Assembly (NCBI GenBank): GCA_022885665.1
Contig: JAGQDJ010000019.1
Span: forward strand, 399,754-463,753
Origin: Triops longicaudatus
Taxonomy: Eukaryota > Arthropoda > Branchiopoda > Notostraca > Triopsidae
Direction of reading: 5' to 3'
Length of the DNA stretch: 64,000 bases
Shown here: positions 1 to 12,157 of the stretch, piece by piece
Position numbering within the stretch: position 1 is the stretch's first letter
Layout: the number at the start of each line of letters is the position of its first letter
Translations under genes and position numbers: made by a program
Notes under the pieces: model-generated
Database searches by the model: none
Told to the model about the DNA's origin: nothing
What the model saw: the letters and a program-made list of their open reading frames with translations, nothing else

Positions 1-3000
1 TCGTTCTGCAGCCTGGTAGATAAGGCTTCTAACTCGTTAATGGGCCACTTGTCACGTCAGGGCTATGAAATCCATCTCGGTACCAGAGAAAAAAAAGAAA
101 AATAGGAACCGAAAAGAAATACACGGACGCACATAAAGACGCCCTCTCGTACACAGGGAACCACGCCCCTGACCTGTTCCTGCTTTCCCCTGTGCCAGTT
201 CCGGTCATATATAATGTGCGCTGAAATTGAGACCTTTATCGTCTTTCCACTCTACATCAACCCCTTTCTTCATGACTAGGCAACAGAGGACAGTTTTCTA
301 CTCGGTTAGCAATCGATGATAAGCTCGAGAGCATGGACGGTCCTCAAACAGCCAACATGAGTTCTAAAAATCTGCTGGAAAGAACCCTCAGACTCCAAAA
401 TCGACTTCATCATGTCATTCAATTGAATTTGCCGGAAAGTTGAGCTTTCTGCGCCAGAATTTTGTGAACAAGGAATTATCGGAACACGGAAATGCGTTAA
501 TCCTTACCTTGACGCATAGCTCTCGTTCCTTGATTGACGTACTTCTACATTTAACTTTAGATGAGAAAGGAAGGCAGGAAAAGGAATGACTTCTCCTTTA
601 TTTTAAAGGAGCTGAGTGCCATCCTTGATTAAAGTAATTCATTTCCTGTGTTCCCCAGCCTGACTCTTCCGGCTTTCTGCACGAGCTTATTCATCTGTTA
701 GCTGACTATGCTGGCATAGGAGTAAAAATCCGCGGGCGGGTAAAAGGAATACGAGATTTCCATCCGGAGAGAATCTAGAAACATACCCACACAACTCCCG
801 AGGAACTTGGCGAAGGGGGAAGTCAGGACGGAACTTACAAGCTTTTCTTAGTTCCGTTTGGACAACTTTCTCGCTTGACACCACAAAAATGTAGTCTAGC
901 TACTTTCCGCAAAAACTGTATTGAATAGCTTAAAGCCATTGTAACAAGCAAGCAACTTTCATCTGTATCATTTGCTTCTTAAGACTCTGACGCAATTTGC
1001 TAGTTCCCTTTTTCTGTCATTTCTCTCTTCCACGGTGTAATTAGTTTATTAGACACAAGAGATTTCTACGTTTTTTCGAGATATGATCACATGCAGGAAG
1101 TTTGAGGGTACTACAATGGACTACTGTGCCTGGGGTCTTGAATACAAAAGCACCAAACGTGCTGTAGGAGCAGAACTAGGAGTTCGGAGAGCAGTAAAAC
1201 ATGATCGTGGCCAATCCATTTTGTGTTCTATCCGAATGTTCTGGGTCTCTCCTGGTTGTAAAGAAGACCTGGATAAAGAATTATTTACTCTTGACTGGAA
1301 GGGGCACCACAGTAATGGAGACCATTTCTAGATCAAGCTCATAATCTATGTAAACGAGCAATGTCATCTTTTTTCCTCGTTGAGCTTTGCAAGGATACAC
1401 AAAAAAGTTACAGAACTTCGACACCATCGCTAAAAAAGCAAGTGGATTCTTGGCTAGTATTCAAGTGTCGTAAAGCGTCCTATGCAATCCAACCTTTATA
1501 CGGAAACAAAGAAAGATACCAAAGTAAAGAGGAAAATTGCACGAGGAAAAGCAACAGAAAAAGGTGCCGAAATTGGAGGCATCCCTGAGGCTTGTACTTG
1601 TGCGATGTGGTGTAAGGGACAGTCGGTTTCAAGTTAGCCTTTGCGAAAGTAAAAGGGAACACCGTGAGCCTTGAGGACTTTTCACCCCGCATAGTAAAAA
1701 AAAGGTAGAGGCGGAAAGGGGAAAACGGACCGAACCCAAAGGGGGAGGCTAGAACAAAGCATCCGGCGGAAAAGCTGTTGTTGTTCCTAAGTTCCCGCGC
1801 GCGCGATCAGGAGCAGAGAAAGAAACATGGAAAGCCAAACAGAATTTACTAGGGAAAAAAATGAAATGCAGAAAAGGACGGTTTTCGTCCCTGCACTTTG
1901 GCGTCAACCAATGATAGCTACGAGATGGTAGGCTTGTTTTGTATTGTCGTTACCTCCTGTTTCCTTCAAGGAGAGATATGACAAATCTTTTCAGACTAGG
2001 ATTCTTAAGGTTTGCTGTCAGTTTTATATGAAACTTACATTCCAATTTAATATTGCGCCGTTCAAAGGCTTTCATCAATATAGCTCCGAAATACGTCTTT
2101 TCAAGTGAAGTATCAAAAGAAGCTCCGAAGATGCATTAACGAAACAGTTTGATTTTTGGGCCATGGAAGACGAGCACGAAAGGTCGGCTTGTTGTCACTG
2201 AAAAACTCTCCCTTTATAAGAATTAATACGGTGCTCTTCATATGAAGTTATTTCTTATATGTTTAGCAAAATCATGGCCAAGGTTCGCTTCAATTCTTTT
2301 CCGATTTCTCACATGAGTACGATGGGACTTGAACATTTCATTACATCTTAAAAATTTTTCGCAATGCGTCTCTCATTCACGAGCGTGTGTTAAGTTCTGG
2401 ATACACATGCAAATTGATCACTTCAATAAGGGTTCTCTTTATTAGTTAGGTCCCGCGTAGCAACTAAGACGACTCCAGAATAGGCTAATATGCTACCGGG
2501 TACGGTTAGCAAGTAATCCCAAGTTTCCCAATTGCCTTACTTCATACCAGAAAAGCTGCTCTTTCTCTAAATGACACATGTCTTCCTACAGTTGTAGCCT
2601 TTAGACAAGAAGTTAAGATTCCAAAAGGCACTTGGCGTTATACGTGTCACGGAAGGCCCTGAAACTCCTCTAACCTCCAACAACACCTGTTTTGTCCCAT
2701 GAGAAATGAAGCAAACTCGTCAAAAAATTGTGTTGAGCTCAACTCAACTGCACTAGCCATCGTGCAATATCCATGGCAACGTCGGCTGGACACGTTCTTT
2801 GTATTTACTTTTTTCTCCCCTCTCACAGCGCAAAGAAAGGTTTACAAAATGGATGAACGTTGTCCATTTTGCTGCAGTTATTACCGGAGTGGTGAACAGC
2901 AACGCGTCCGGTAGCCCATTCTTTAATGTTCTAAGATCTTAATGGATCTCGCACTTTTTGTTATACTTCTTCAGCTAGGGCGAAGAAGAGTTCGTTAGAT

Positions 3001-6000
3001 AGAAAAGTAACCGCAGCATCGCCAAATATCATTGCGCCCCATTCTGTGTCCCCCCCAACCCCCCTGGTCGTTTACTCCTTTTCGTGTACATTCTGATCTT
3101 TACTAGCCTTGGGGTATCTTGACATCTTTTAGCGTCAGTTTCCTTTTTCTTGTGATCTTCTCTGACGGATGGGGACTCATTAACATAAATCAAGCAGGGG
3201 AAGGGTGTATTCTTTAAGTTGTTCTTAGACATTTACGTTAAAGAAGTGTGCTCGAGACCTACTCCGGGTAACCGTTTTTTATAACCCCTGTCTGTCGCCC
3301 CATTAAGGAAAATTACCTTTCAGTCCCTTTTCCGGATTAGCCGAAAACAAAGCCGTAGGGCGAACGTCATAGCACGCAAATCCTCTGTGGTCAGAAGCAA
3401 GACACGTATTAAACCTTTTTTTTTACGAAAAACAAACAAGCAAAACACCCCTCAAGTTATGTCACGACAGAAGTCTGCACAAAGACTAAAGAACCGTGCT
3501 AGAAATCCCGCCAGTTCTACAGCAGTGTACAAGTGCAGACGCAGAGTCGTCTCCTTCGCGGAGTTTGGGCTGTGGAGTTCATGGATCAAGCGCAGCATTG
3601 CGTCCTCCATTAGACGCTACAATGCTAGCCGTCCAGGTGGACACGAAGAGAGAGTACAGATGAGGGGTAGCGAATGTAGAGAGAGACATCTTCGTGCAAA
3701 TAAAGTGGGATTTAAAAGGAATTATTTTCAATCTTTTTCAATAAACGCACAAGTTTCGCTATGTCTTCCAGGAGAGTATGCATCCAAACTTGTTAGTGGT
3801 ACGCAACTGAAATGATAAGGTAATAAATCAATACCCGAAACTTATTAGTGCTTCGAAACGATGCCGTCCAATTTAGTGCCTATTTCTTTGTTGGGTTCAC
3901 GGTCTTCAAAACCGTGAAAAGGCAGGCACAATTGGAGAAAGAATAAACGGTTGTAGTTGGGATAAAACGGTGAAATAGCTAGCAAAGAAAATGAAACTGT
4001 GTGTGACTCTCGTGTGAGCTCAATGGATAGTTTCGGGTTGACCAAAGATAAGGCTTTCCCCTCTTTTATATGGCCACATTTTGGCCGACATCGAGCAACG
4101 CTGTCCTAATGAGAATAAGTTTCTTCCCAAGGCCAACTTCTTCGCACTCGTGAATCCTTTGAGCTGTGTAAGCCAACGACCTAGCGCAAAGCTTTGTATA
4201 GCATCCCAACGTTTTAGCTGAACCGAGCCCTTTTTTTACCCAACAAAAATCCAAGTTTAGCTCTTTAAGCATTCGGTTCTTCATTTCCTTCGCAAAAAAG
4301 GTTAACGTAAATCAATACTAACTTGAACACGTCCAAAGACTCATTCCAATGCAAGCGGGTAATCGTCCAAAAGGAAATTATGATGGCCATGCTTTCCACA
4401 GCTATTAGCTATTACAGACCACACTTATTCTACCGTGTATTTTATTTTCTCTCGGAAAAAAAAGCTTAACCCGTCGCAAAGAGATGCCTAAATAAGTTTC
4501 CAGTCATCACAGCGTAAATTCTGCCAGTTTCAGTCATAAAATCCCAGGCTGCATCTAACCATACACATCAAAACCTCGATTATAAGCTGACGGTGGCCGG
4601 GGGCTGTTGAAATTGCTGAAAAGCCAGAAACAATTGCGGAAGCCTCGCTCATCTCCTCTTCTCTGCCATGCAAATAATCAGATTGGGAGCTCTTCGCCTC
4701 TCGAAACCCAATGGCACCTACCAAATACGGCTCGATTCATTTTTCCGCTCCCCTCTTTCTGAAATCTTCAATTTGTCATCTATAATAACCAACCTCATAT
4801 CCTTATGCCAAAGAAAAACTTCAGAACGCAGCGCCCACCAGTGAAGAAGTAAGAAAAAAAGTAAAGAAAACTTTGCTTTAGCACTGTACCTTCTCCCTTC
4901 TGCCTTAAAGCCCCTAGCTTGTTAGCCTAGTAATATTTGCGTCGACAAATCATCGTTCATTCCGTGCTGTCCCATTTGTTCATCGCCGCTCTACTGGTTT
5001 TCATGTAAAGTTTTCTATAACTGCAGCTATGCCCATTGCATAGTAATGATAAATTCAATCATTCGAGCACGCACCATACACCAACAGTCCCAAGGAGCCT
5101 ACCATTATATCACAGACCATTTTACAACCAAATTCATACCAAGCAGAGCATGTCAGGCAAAAACAGGGACGACTAGAACCCCTTCGGTTTCGTCAAGCAA
5201 GACCCTAACTTGATAAAAGTAGATACGAAATTGTATTGGAGGGTATAAAGGAAAAAATACGTCAGGGAAAAATGTCGCCCCTGAGTGTCAACTTTAATCT
5301 CACATCTTTGGCAAAGGAAAGAAGCTCGAAATTTCCCAACTCGATTTATTTTCAGAACCTCGTACTGTACTAATGGGACACCCTTTAAGGCAGGGTTTCT
5401 ATATCCTGACATTTGCATAACAAGTTCCTTTCAAATGTATCCCGGCCCTCCACCTTCCTTTGCCACCTACAGTAAAAAGGGCGAAATGGGCGGTTACATA
5501 GGGAGGTGGAAAGTGAGCAGAGAAGAAAAAAGGGTGGTATGAAAGAAAAAATCCGAAACACAAGTAGTCTTTAGAAGCAACAACAATGCCTGCTTTAGTG
5601 ACACCGAAGCTAGAAACACGGGACATTTCCCGAGTCCACTAATTTTTTCTCAATAGTATGCAATCGAACCACATTGAAACTCCGGCAAAAAGAGATAAAT
5701 AGAAGAAAAAAGATCGCAGATCGAACATTTCTGAGGTGAAATGAGGACATATATTTTCGGCATGACAAAGATGTGTGTTTGTGCCCAAAACAACCTAAAA
5801 ATAAGACAACGGTAGCCCAAGAACCTTTTTAGTAGAGAACAAAAGATAGGAATACGAAAATATCGAAAGAAAGATACGAATTGTGCGTTGCATTATACCT
5901 CTATACTCAGTACTCTATTGCTCATCTTTGTTTCCTGTCCAAAGGGTAGTCAATACTTCTGAGAGTACGTTTCCTCCTAGCATCGCTGTTGCTTTTTACG

Positions 6001-7940
6001 TAGTACGTTACACACCAGCCATTAGTATACCACCACTCTATAGAAGATAGGGGAGTCCCTCTTTTACGAAGCGATGTGCTGTATAGCTTTCAGTGTTTTC
6101 AGTACGCAAAAAGCTAACATGGGGCATGGCACCACAAAAACAAATTTGCTACGAAAGACGACGAGCAAGCTCAGGTCTAATGATTGTATACTGTAATGGA
6201 CGCAAGGGTCAACGACTTACTTTTCAGGTTCTCAAAAAAGCTTTTTCTAAAAGTCTTAACTAAGTTGTTGCGGTTCAATTATTTTAGGCAAGTGTAATAG
6301 TAGGACATAAAATTGTTGAAATGTTGGAAATCCAGCTCGCAGTTTTACGATGGGATTCTTGGAGTTGGCAACAAGGGAATTAAGGAAAGTACATTAATTT
6401 CTATGCTAGAAATGAGACATACCCGTCAAATAGTTCGAGAAACAAAGCAGCAAAACTTGCCGCGCCCTTTGCAACTAAAACGAATTGTGGGGTGGGAAAT
6501 ACTACAAGGGACGAAAATAAGCCCTGGATGGGGCCACACCCTTGGATCTTGGGAAATCATTAGAAAAGATTGGGCCGACGGAATGCAAAGGGATCTAATT
6601 TTTTTCAGATTTTTTTTTATATAATAATGACACAGAGCTGCTTCACAAAACTCGGTTTCCCAGAGAAGAAAGGAATAGGAATGAAAATACAGAATAAGTC
6701 AACTTAGTAACGCTCTTTTTTTTTCTCTCTCTCTCTCGCGTCTTCCATTCTGGGCCCCGAATAAATAATCTTCTTAGCACTTATCTAAATAAGTTCGGTG
6801 AAGCGACCATAAAAGACCAGGCGAGTACAATTACGGCTTTTACAGACTACGACTCGAAGGAAAGACGTCAAGCGAGGTTGCACTGAAATGTAAAAGATAA
6901 GGACTAATGATTGAAAAGGGAGTATTCCAAAGAGCTTGAAGAAAGTAGTGAATGACATCTCCCCTTCTCGTTAAAGAAAGACGGAAAAACGAAACATGGG
7001 TTTGTCCTAGGAGGTTGATCGAGCACGGTATCGAACTCGAGCCTTGATTTGGCAGCAATGGAGATTGTGCAAAGAAACAGCGATACGTGGGTTATAAGAC
7101 GATGCGGGAGGGGGTCACGGAGTATATTTGCTTACTCTGTTTGTCAGGCACCAAGATCCAAAGCCCTTGCCCTGGTCAAGTGTCATACACGCTATACCAT
7201 CATAGCTACTCGAAGGTAGAATTATGGCTCCCTCGTTGCCCGTTAACAAGGAACACGTCTTTTATGAGGTCAAGTGGTTAAGGTATAAGTCGCAAATACC
7301 TAACAAATCATTTTTTGTCTCTATGATTTTCCCAAAAAGAACCCTTTCTTCTTATAACGATCGGAACAGTGATACGGTATATAGGTAAAGAAACTGTATT
7401 CGGATTACAACACTTAATAAAACTATGCCATAATATAACCTGGATGTAAGAAAGTCATGAAACAAGACAGAAGTAATCTACAACCTAATTTCCTTTGGTG
7501 TCTTTCGTTTGCATTAAAATATGACACGCTTATTTTTAAACAAATATAAATGGAACTGCTTGGGCGAAATTATCATGCGAGCAATTCCAGTTACGTTAGG
7601 ATCCTATTAGCTTACCTTGGGATCCCCTTGCAAACGACGCGACGTCATTAACCTTAATGGCTGCAGCTACTTATGAGAGAAAAGTATGTACTTTTGATAT
7701 GTTGAGAATAGTTAAAAGAGAAATAGGAAAACCAGTATCATGTCAATTGTGGGAAGCGTCGTAGTCGACACTTTTTTGTCCTACGCTTCTGCGCCTTGTT
7801 CATAAAGCATTTTGGCGCAAAATGCGTGGGAATTTGGAAGTGGGACGCCTTTGGAGCCACCTTGCAGCTGTTCAGTGATACACATCTCTACAGCTGATAT
7901 TTCACATTGAACAAGGATACGAGACGTGTAAAATGTTTTA
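1..7940. other. gene-free stretch, no supported gene
   Basis: No open frame in this stretch resembles a known protein or can be joined to another by good splice sites. The longest frame, 3387-3815 (+), is a basic 142-codon stretch without recognisable motifs and is probably chance. Simple-sequence spots are present: a C-run near 3048-3066 and a T/CT tract at about 6715-6740. A near X-box sequence lies at 2767-2780. I see no rRNA, convincing tRNA or transposase. It contrasts sharply with the gene-dense remainder. Confidence 0.6.
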
Positions 7941-9400
7941 ATGGATACAGAAACTATTGTAGCGTTAGCGGGTCTGGGCTTGGATGCCCTTGCGTTTTTA
8001 ATTGCTTATTTCGGCTACAACGATTGCAAACGTGCTACAAATGCTCTTGAAGTAAGGTTCATGATTTAATTCTTCAGTTGGTTAAACTTAATCAGAAGCA
8101 GTGAACTCAGAGCCAATCAGAGGCCATAAGTCCACAAGCCCTTACCTTTACTGGGTCTGACCACTTTTTTCGTTTGCTATAAAAGAAGCCATCAAATCAG
8201 AGCCGGACTGGCCATTGTGGCACTGCGGCAAATGGGCCGGGGCCAGTACATGCTTTCTTAGTGCTAATAATATTAAAAAGGTTTAGTGGGGCTGGTCTCA
8301 GAATTTCCGCGTGGGCCGCTGGCAAGCCAGTCTGCTATTGTATCAAATTATCCATTTTGCTATGTATTATTCTTGATTATTATAGACTGCTCAAAAATAC
8401 CCACTGGATGCATCCCTGGGAGATAAATTAAAAGCCAAAGAGGGTGGTTATGAACCTTATGGGGTAGTTCAAGGAAAAGTTGGCCCGCTTACTTCTCCCC
8501 TGAAGAGCAAGAATGGTACGCCAGGCGTCATTTATCGACATATTTTGTCAGAAGATCGCATTTCTCGTGATAGGGCAGGATTCTGGTAAATACATGTGTT
8601 CTAGTAATATAAGGAAAAATCTATTTTAAAAATTTGTCCGATATAGGTTCTCAAATACTCGAGAAATTAAGCGAGAAATAAAGGAGATACCATGGGCCCT
8701 GGAATCGACACCTGGATACTTTTCTGGCCCTACCCGCATCCATGTCATTAGGCCGATTGAGACAGCCGAGATCGAGTTGACAAAACTAAGTGAAGAATAT
8801 CACAAAAAAGAGCATGGAGTTCGTTCTTCGCTTTTCGAATGGTTTAGAGGAGAGCATGTTAAAGGCCTCCGGGAAACAGAAGAGATGTTAGTCAAAGGCG
8901 TGCCATTGACTGGTATTGGGGAGCTTGTGGTGGCACCTGATTCATCTGTTCATTTGCAAATGCCTCGCAACGGGCTTCCGTTCATTCTTACACCTTTGCC
9001 CATTTCGCAAATTGTTGAACAGTACAAAGAAAGTCAACATACACACCGAATAGCGTGCTGGATCTTCGGGGCAGTTGGCGTGTATTTCTGTTACGTCCTT
9101 GTGCGAAAATATGGACGAGCTTTCATCACATGGTTGCAAGAGCAGAAAGAAGAGGTAGAATTCGACAGGATTCGACGCGAAAGAACCCAGCAAGCGGATC
9201 TTAGTGTTTCTTTGGACGAAAGCGATAGTTCGTTTTCGCATCATAACTGCGTAGTATGTTTATCAAACCCGAGAGAGATAATTTTATTGCCTTGTGGTCA
9301 TGTATGCCTTTGTGTAGACTGTTTTCCTGCCCTGCACGAGAGGAAATGCCCAGTGTGTAGGGAGGATGTGACGAGAGTAGAAAGAGCATACGTGCCTTAA
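7941..9400 (+). CDS. MUL1: mitochondrial E3 ubiquitin/SUMO ligase MUL1 (MAPL/MULAN)
   Basis: Exons 7941-8051, 8386-8585 and 8647-9400 give 354 residues, close to the 352 of vertebrate MUL1. Seen: an N-terminal hydrophobic segment (about residues 5-24), the GIDE/BAM-type middle with a GLRETEEML-like motif, a second hydrophobic segment (IACWIFGAVGVYFCYVLV) and a C-terminal C3HC4 RING from Cys305 (CVVCLS...CGHVC...CPVCR). The family sits in the mitochondrial outer membrane with the RING facing the cytosol and ubiquitylates or SUMOylates substrates such as mitofusin and DRP1. The first ATG in frame with exon 2 sets the start. Intron 1 (8052-8385) holds a MITE. The 3' end converges on CTU1, 112 bp away. 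Confidence 0.93.
8198..8340. mobile_element. hAT-like MITE in MUL1 intron 1
   Basis: A 143-bp segment begins CAGAGCCGGACTGG and ends in an inverted match (complement CAATAGCAGACTGG). About 10 of the first 16 bases of the ends agree, including GACTGGC. It is flanked by CATCAAAT (8190-8197) and TATCAAAT (8341-8348), an 8-bp target duplication with one difference. Eight-base duplications and CAG..CGGACTGG-like ends are typical of hAT elements. It has no coding capacity, so it would be a non-autonomous copy. It is much more GC-rich than the surrounding intron. Confidence 0.7.
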
Positions 9401-9512
9401 AAGGAGAAACAAAAAAAAAAGAAAAAAAAAAGATACACATTACCAATTGCAATCGTAGCAAAATTATTTTATGTACCCCAGCAAGTGATACAGTTGTTTT
9501 TTGCACAAACTT

Positions 9513-10836
9513 CTACCACGACACGTCCTTCTGTCGTGCGTTTTCTTTGGGTTTTTGCTGGACATTTTGAGAATCACTATTTAACCCTAAAGCAGCAAAA
9601 GCCTTATGCGTTTTGCCCAACGCTAATTTAGGTCTTCCTTTCTGTAATCCTTCCAACAAAACACAGGCTTTGCAAACTGGTTGACTCGATACGTATCCAC
9701 ATTTGGTGCAAACACCCTGGCGTGGCATTTTGACTCCGTCCTTGACACCAAATTGCTCTCCTAAATACACATAGGAAAATCACAAATACGAATGCACATT
9801 TTTAAGTAAGTTTACCGGAGTGAATTATGTCTAAGATAACTGAAGGTCGTATCCGTTCCAAGTCTTTCAGAAGCGTTCGCGCATGTCCTCGATATGCGTT
9901 CGGTGCGTACACGCATTCCGTAGAAAAGTAGTCCAATTTACGGAAATAAGCATAGAGTACAATTTCCTTTTCATAAGTGTACTTAAACGGCTTAGCTCTA
10001 GGTAAACTCCCTTCGCTGCCCTGCACGAGTATAGACGAAAAGAATTACAATACAATTATTACATAAAAATACGAAATCTAGTTTACCGTAACAATAGCCG
10101 TACACCGCTGTAACCGCGCGATGTCACCTCGAAGAAGATTCATCAAAACAGTCTCTGCGATATCATCCGCATTGTGACCAGTAACAATCATATCCGCTTC
10201 AAGTAACGCTGCACCACGATCCAATGCTTGCCGCCGAAAGACGCCACAAAAAGTGCAATTATTCTTCCTTCCGACCTAAAAACCACTTTAATTTTTCGAA
10301 TAAATCGTATACTGAAGCTATACTTGCTCAACAATCGCATCCATTGTCCAACCATACAAATCATCATACGAAAGGACGGTTAAAGGTAAACCGTACTGCT
10401 CTTTGTTTCTTTTCACTGTCTCTAAGCTGTCATCACGGTACCCTACAAAATGCAGCGAAAATGCAGGTTTTAATCGTAACGCTTCTACTGCTTTCTTTTT
10501 ACGTTACCAGTAATCCCTTCATCGATTGAAAGGAGAAAGAGTTCCAATCCATAGTTATAGCGTTCATTTAGTAATTTCATTGTATGTGCAAGAACTGTAG
10601 AATCTTTCCCGCCGGAAGCTGCTATGGCTACTTTCTGTCCCCGTCGAAATATCTTGGATTGAACAATGGTATGATGGATTTCCGTCTCAAAAGCCCAGAA
10701 GAAACATTCTTTACACAAAGTATCGCCAGTTTTTGGTCGCTGAAAGGCAAATGTGAGTATTTAAGGGCCTCGAATTTTCTCAGCTTACTTTTAAAACTGC
10801 GTTATTATTGCAACTAGCCGAGCACAATGTTGGCAT
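9513..10836 (-). CDS. CTU1: cytoplasmic tRNA 2-thiolation protein 1 (CTU1/NCS6)
   Basis: Six exons on the minus strand: 10789-10836, 10508-10739, 10324-10442, 10087-10275, 9816-10020 and 9513-9760, giving 346 residues (human CTU1 348). Seen: N-terminal paired cysteines (CSASC.., CKEC), the PP-loop ATPase motif SGGKDS at residues 58-63, DEGI.GYRD, CTFCG, TGHNADD and a C-terminal zinc-ribbon-like region (CTKCG, CKAC). With CTU2 and URM1 as sulfur donor, the family thiolates the wobble uridine 34 of tRNA-Lys, tRNA-Glu and tRNA-Gln in the cytosol. The start is the ATG of a 16-codon first exon that carries the first Cys pair. It converges with MUL1. Confidence 0.94.
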
Positions 10837-11323
10837 TTTGGCTCTCGTCAAGTCAATTTAATTGTTTATGAATAACTGCCAGCCCAACCAAGCTCCAAAG
10901 CAGCAAATCAAAGCCACGGGAATTGTTGCAGGCACAAGGAAAACGTAGTACCAGAAACTTTCCTCTATCATGGAGGGAACAAATTTTGTTATTCAAACTT
11001 TATCAGTTGTTTCCTTGTTAGCTACACGTTTTTACCAGTAGGAGCAAACTCTCTGTTGATCGAGTGGTGCGCGATAATTATATCGCCCGATACCGAAGTA
11101 ACGGCTGATAGTAAAGCATTCGAATTTGAATTTTTAACAGTTTTATTTTAAATCTTATATACAATGGGCAAAAAAGATGAGATGAAGTATGACTTTGTAC
11201 ATAATGGTTTAACCGGTCAACCCCCGTGCGCTCCATAAATATTTCTAATGCACTTAGAATTTCCAAAGCATGGATCGAGATCTTCGCGAAAATAAAAACG
11301 ATAAAGAAATCAATCTGCAATGC
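10837..11323. other. intergenic, CTU1 upstream and H1 3' region
   Basis: This stretch lies between the CTU1 start and the histone H1 stop. On the H1 strand there is an AATAAA-type signal in the AT-rich stretch near 11140-11150, and no canonical histone 3' stem-loop directly after the stop. No gene seen. Confidence 0.5.
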
Positions 11324-12157
11324 TTATTTCTTCGCTGCGGCAGCTTTCTTGGGGGCTGCTTTCTTTGCTGCTGTTTTAGGCTTGGCAGCTGCGACCTTTG
11401 GTGCTACAGCTTTGGCGGGCTTGGCCTTCTTCGGGGAAGCTTTGGCTACAGTCTTGGGTTTAGGTGCAGCAGGCTTCTTGGCGGCTTTGGGCTTCGCAGT
11501 TTTCGCGGCCGCAGCCTTAGCGGCTACCTTTTTGGCCGGGCTTGCGGCGGCTTTCTTGGCAGCGGCCTTAGGCTTCTTGGCGACACCAGCTTCTTTCTTG
11601 GGAGAAGCTTTGACAGACTTCGGTTTGGCGACTTTCTTGGCTCCGGTGGCTTTAGGAGATTCGGTTTTCTTGGCTGCGGGCTTCTTAACAACGGCTTTCT
11701 TAGGTTTAGTTTCAGCAGCAGCTTTGGGTTTTTTCTCAGCAGCGTTCAAACGGAAGGAGCCAGATGCACCCTTTGCTCCCTTGGTGTTCTTGAAGGTGCC
11801 AGCAGTAACGCCGCGCTTCAAAGCTTGCTTCAAGTGAGTGTTGGCGACTTTGGCGTCAGCTCCAACGCTGTAGTTTGCCATGATGTACTTAAGAATGGCT
11901 TGGCGGGAAGAGCCATTACGTTCTTTCAAGGCATTGATGGCGGCGACAATCATCTCACCTATACATATAAAAAAGGTACTTAGTATCACGCTTCTTAACA
12001 CAGTGTCAGAATTAAAGCTATTACCATATGGAGGATGAGCTGCAGGAACCTTGGGTTTCTTCTGTTTGGGTGCCTTCTCAGCCTTAGCCTTGGATTTAGG
12101 CGGAGATTGTTGAGCAGGAGCAGCGGGAACAGGAGATCCGGATGCGTTATCGGCCAT
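11324..12157 (-). CDS. linker histone H1
   Basis: Exons 12025-12157 and 11324-11958 encode 255 residues. The layout is classic: a short Pro/Lys/Ala-rich N-terminus, a winged-helix globular domain (HPPYGEMIVAAI...VGAD..VANTHLKQALKRG...GSFRLN, about residues 40-115) and a long Lys/Ala/Pro tail with SPKK-type repeats. H1 binds linker DNA at the nucleosome entry/exit point and compacts chromatin. The intron falls inside the first helix region, between Tyr and Glu-Met. An intron plus a likely poly(A) signal and no histone stem-loop suggest a replication-independent variant. The antisense frame over the tail is an Ala/Leu/Phe-rich shadow and not a gene. Confidence 0.95.
   Translation of the reverse strand: MADNASGSPVPAAPAQQSPPKSKAKAEKAPKQKKPKVPAAHPPYGNSFNSDTVLRSVILSTFFICIGEMIVAAINALKERNGSSRQAILKYIMANYSVGADAKVANTHLKQALKRGVTAGTFKNTKGAKGASGSFRLNAAEKKPKAAAETKPKKAVVKKPAAKKTESPKATGAKKVAKPKSVKASPKKEAGVAKKPKAAAKKAAASPAKKVAAKAAAAKTAKPKAAKKPAAPKPKTVAKASPKKAKPAKAVAPKVAAAKPKTAAKKAAPKKAAAAKK

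Noticed and set aside
3387..3815. Basic 142-codon frame as a gene
   Set aside because: It lacks an ATG at its open end, known motifs and splice partners; composition is like the surrounding non-coding DNA.
11226..11983. Long Ala/Phe/Leu- or Gly/Phe/Leu-rich plus-strand frames
   Set aside because: They are antisense shadows of the Lys/Ala-rich histone H1 tail.
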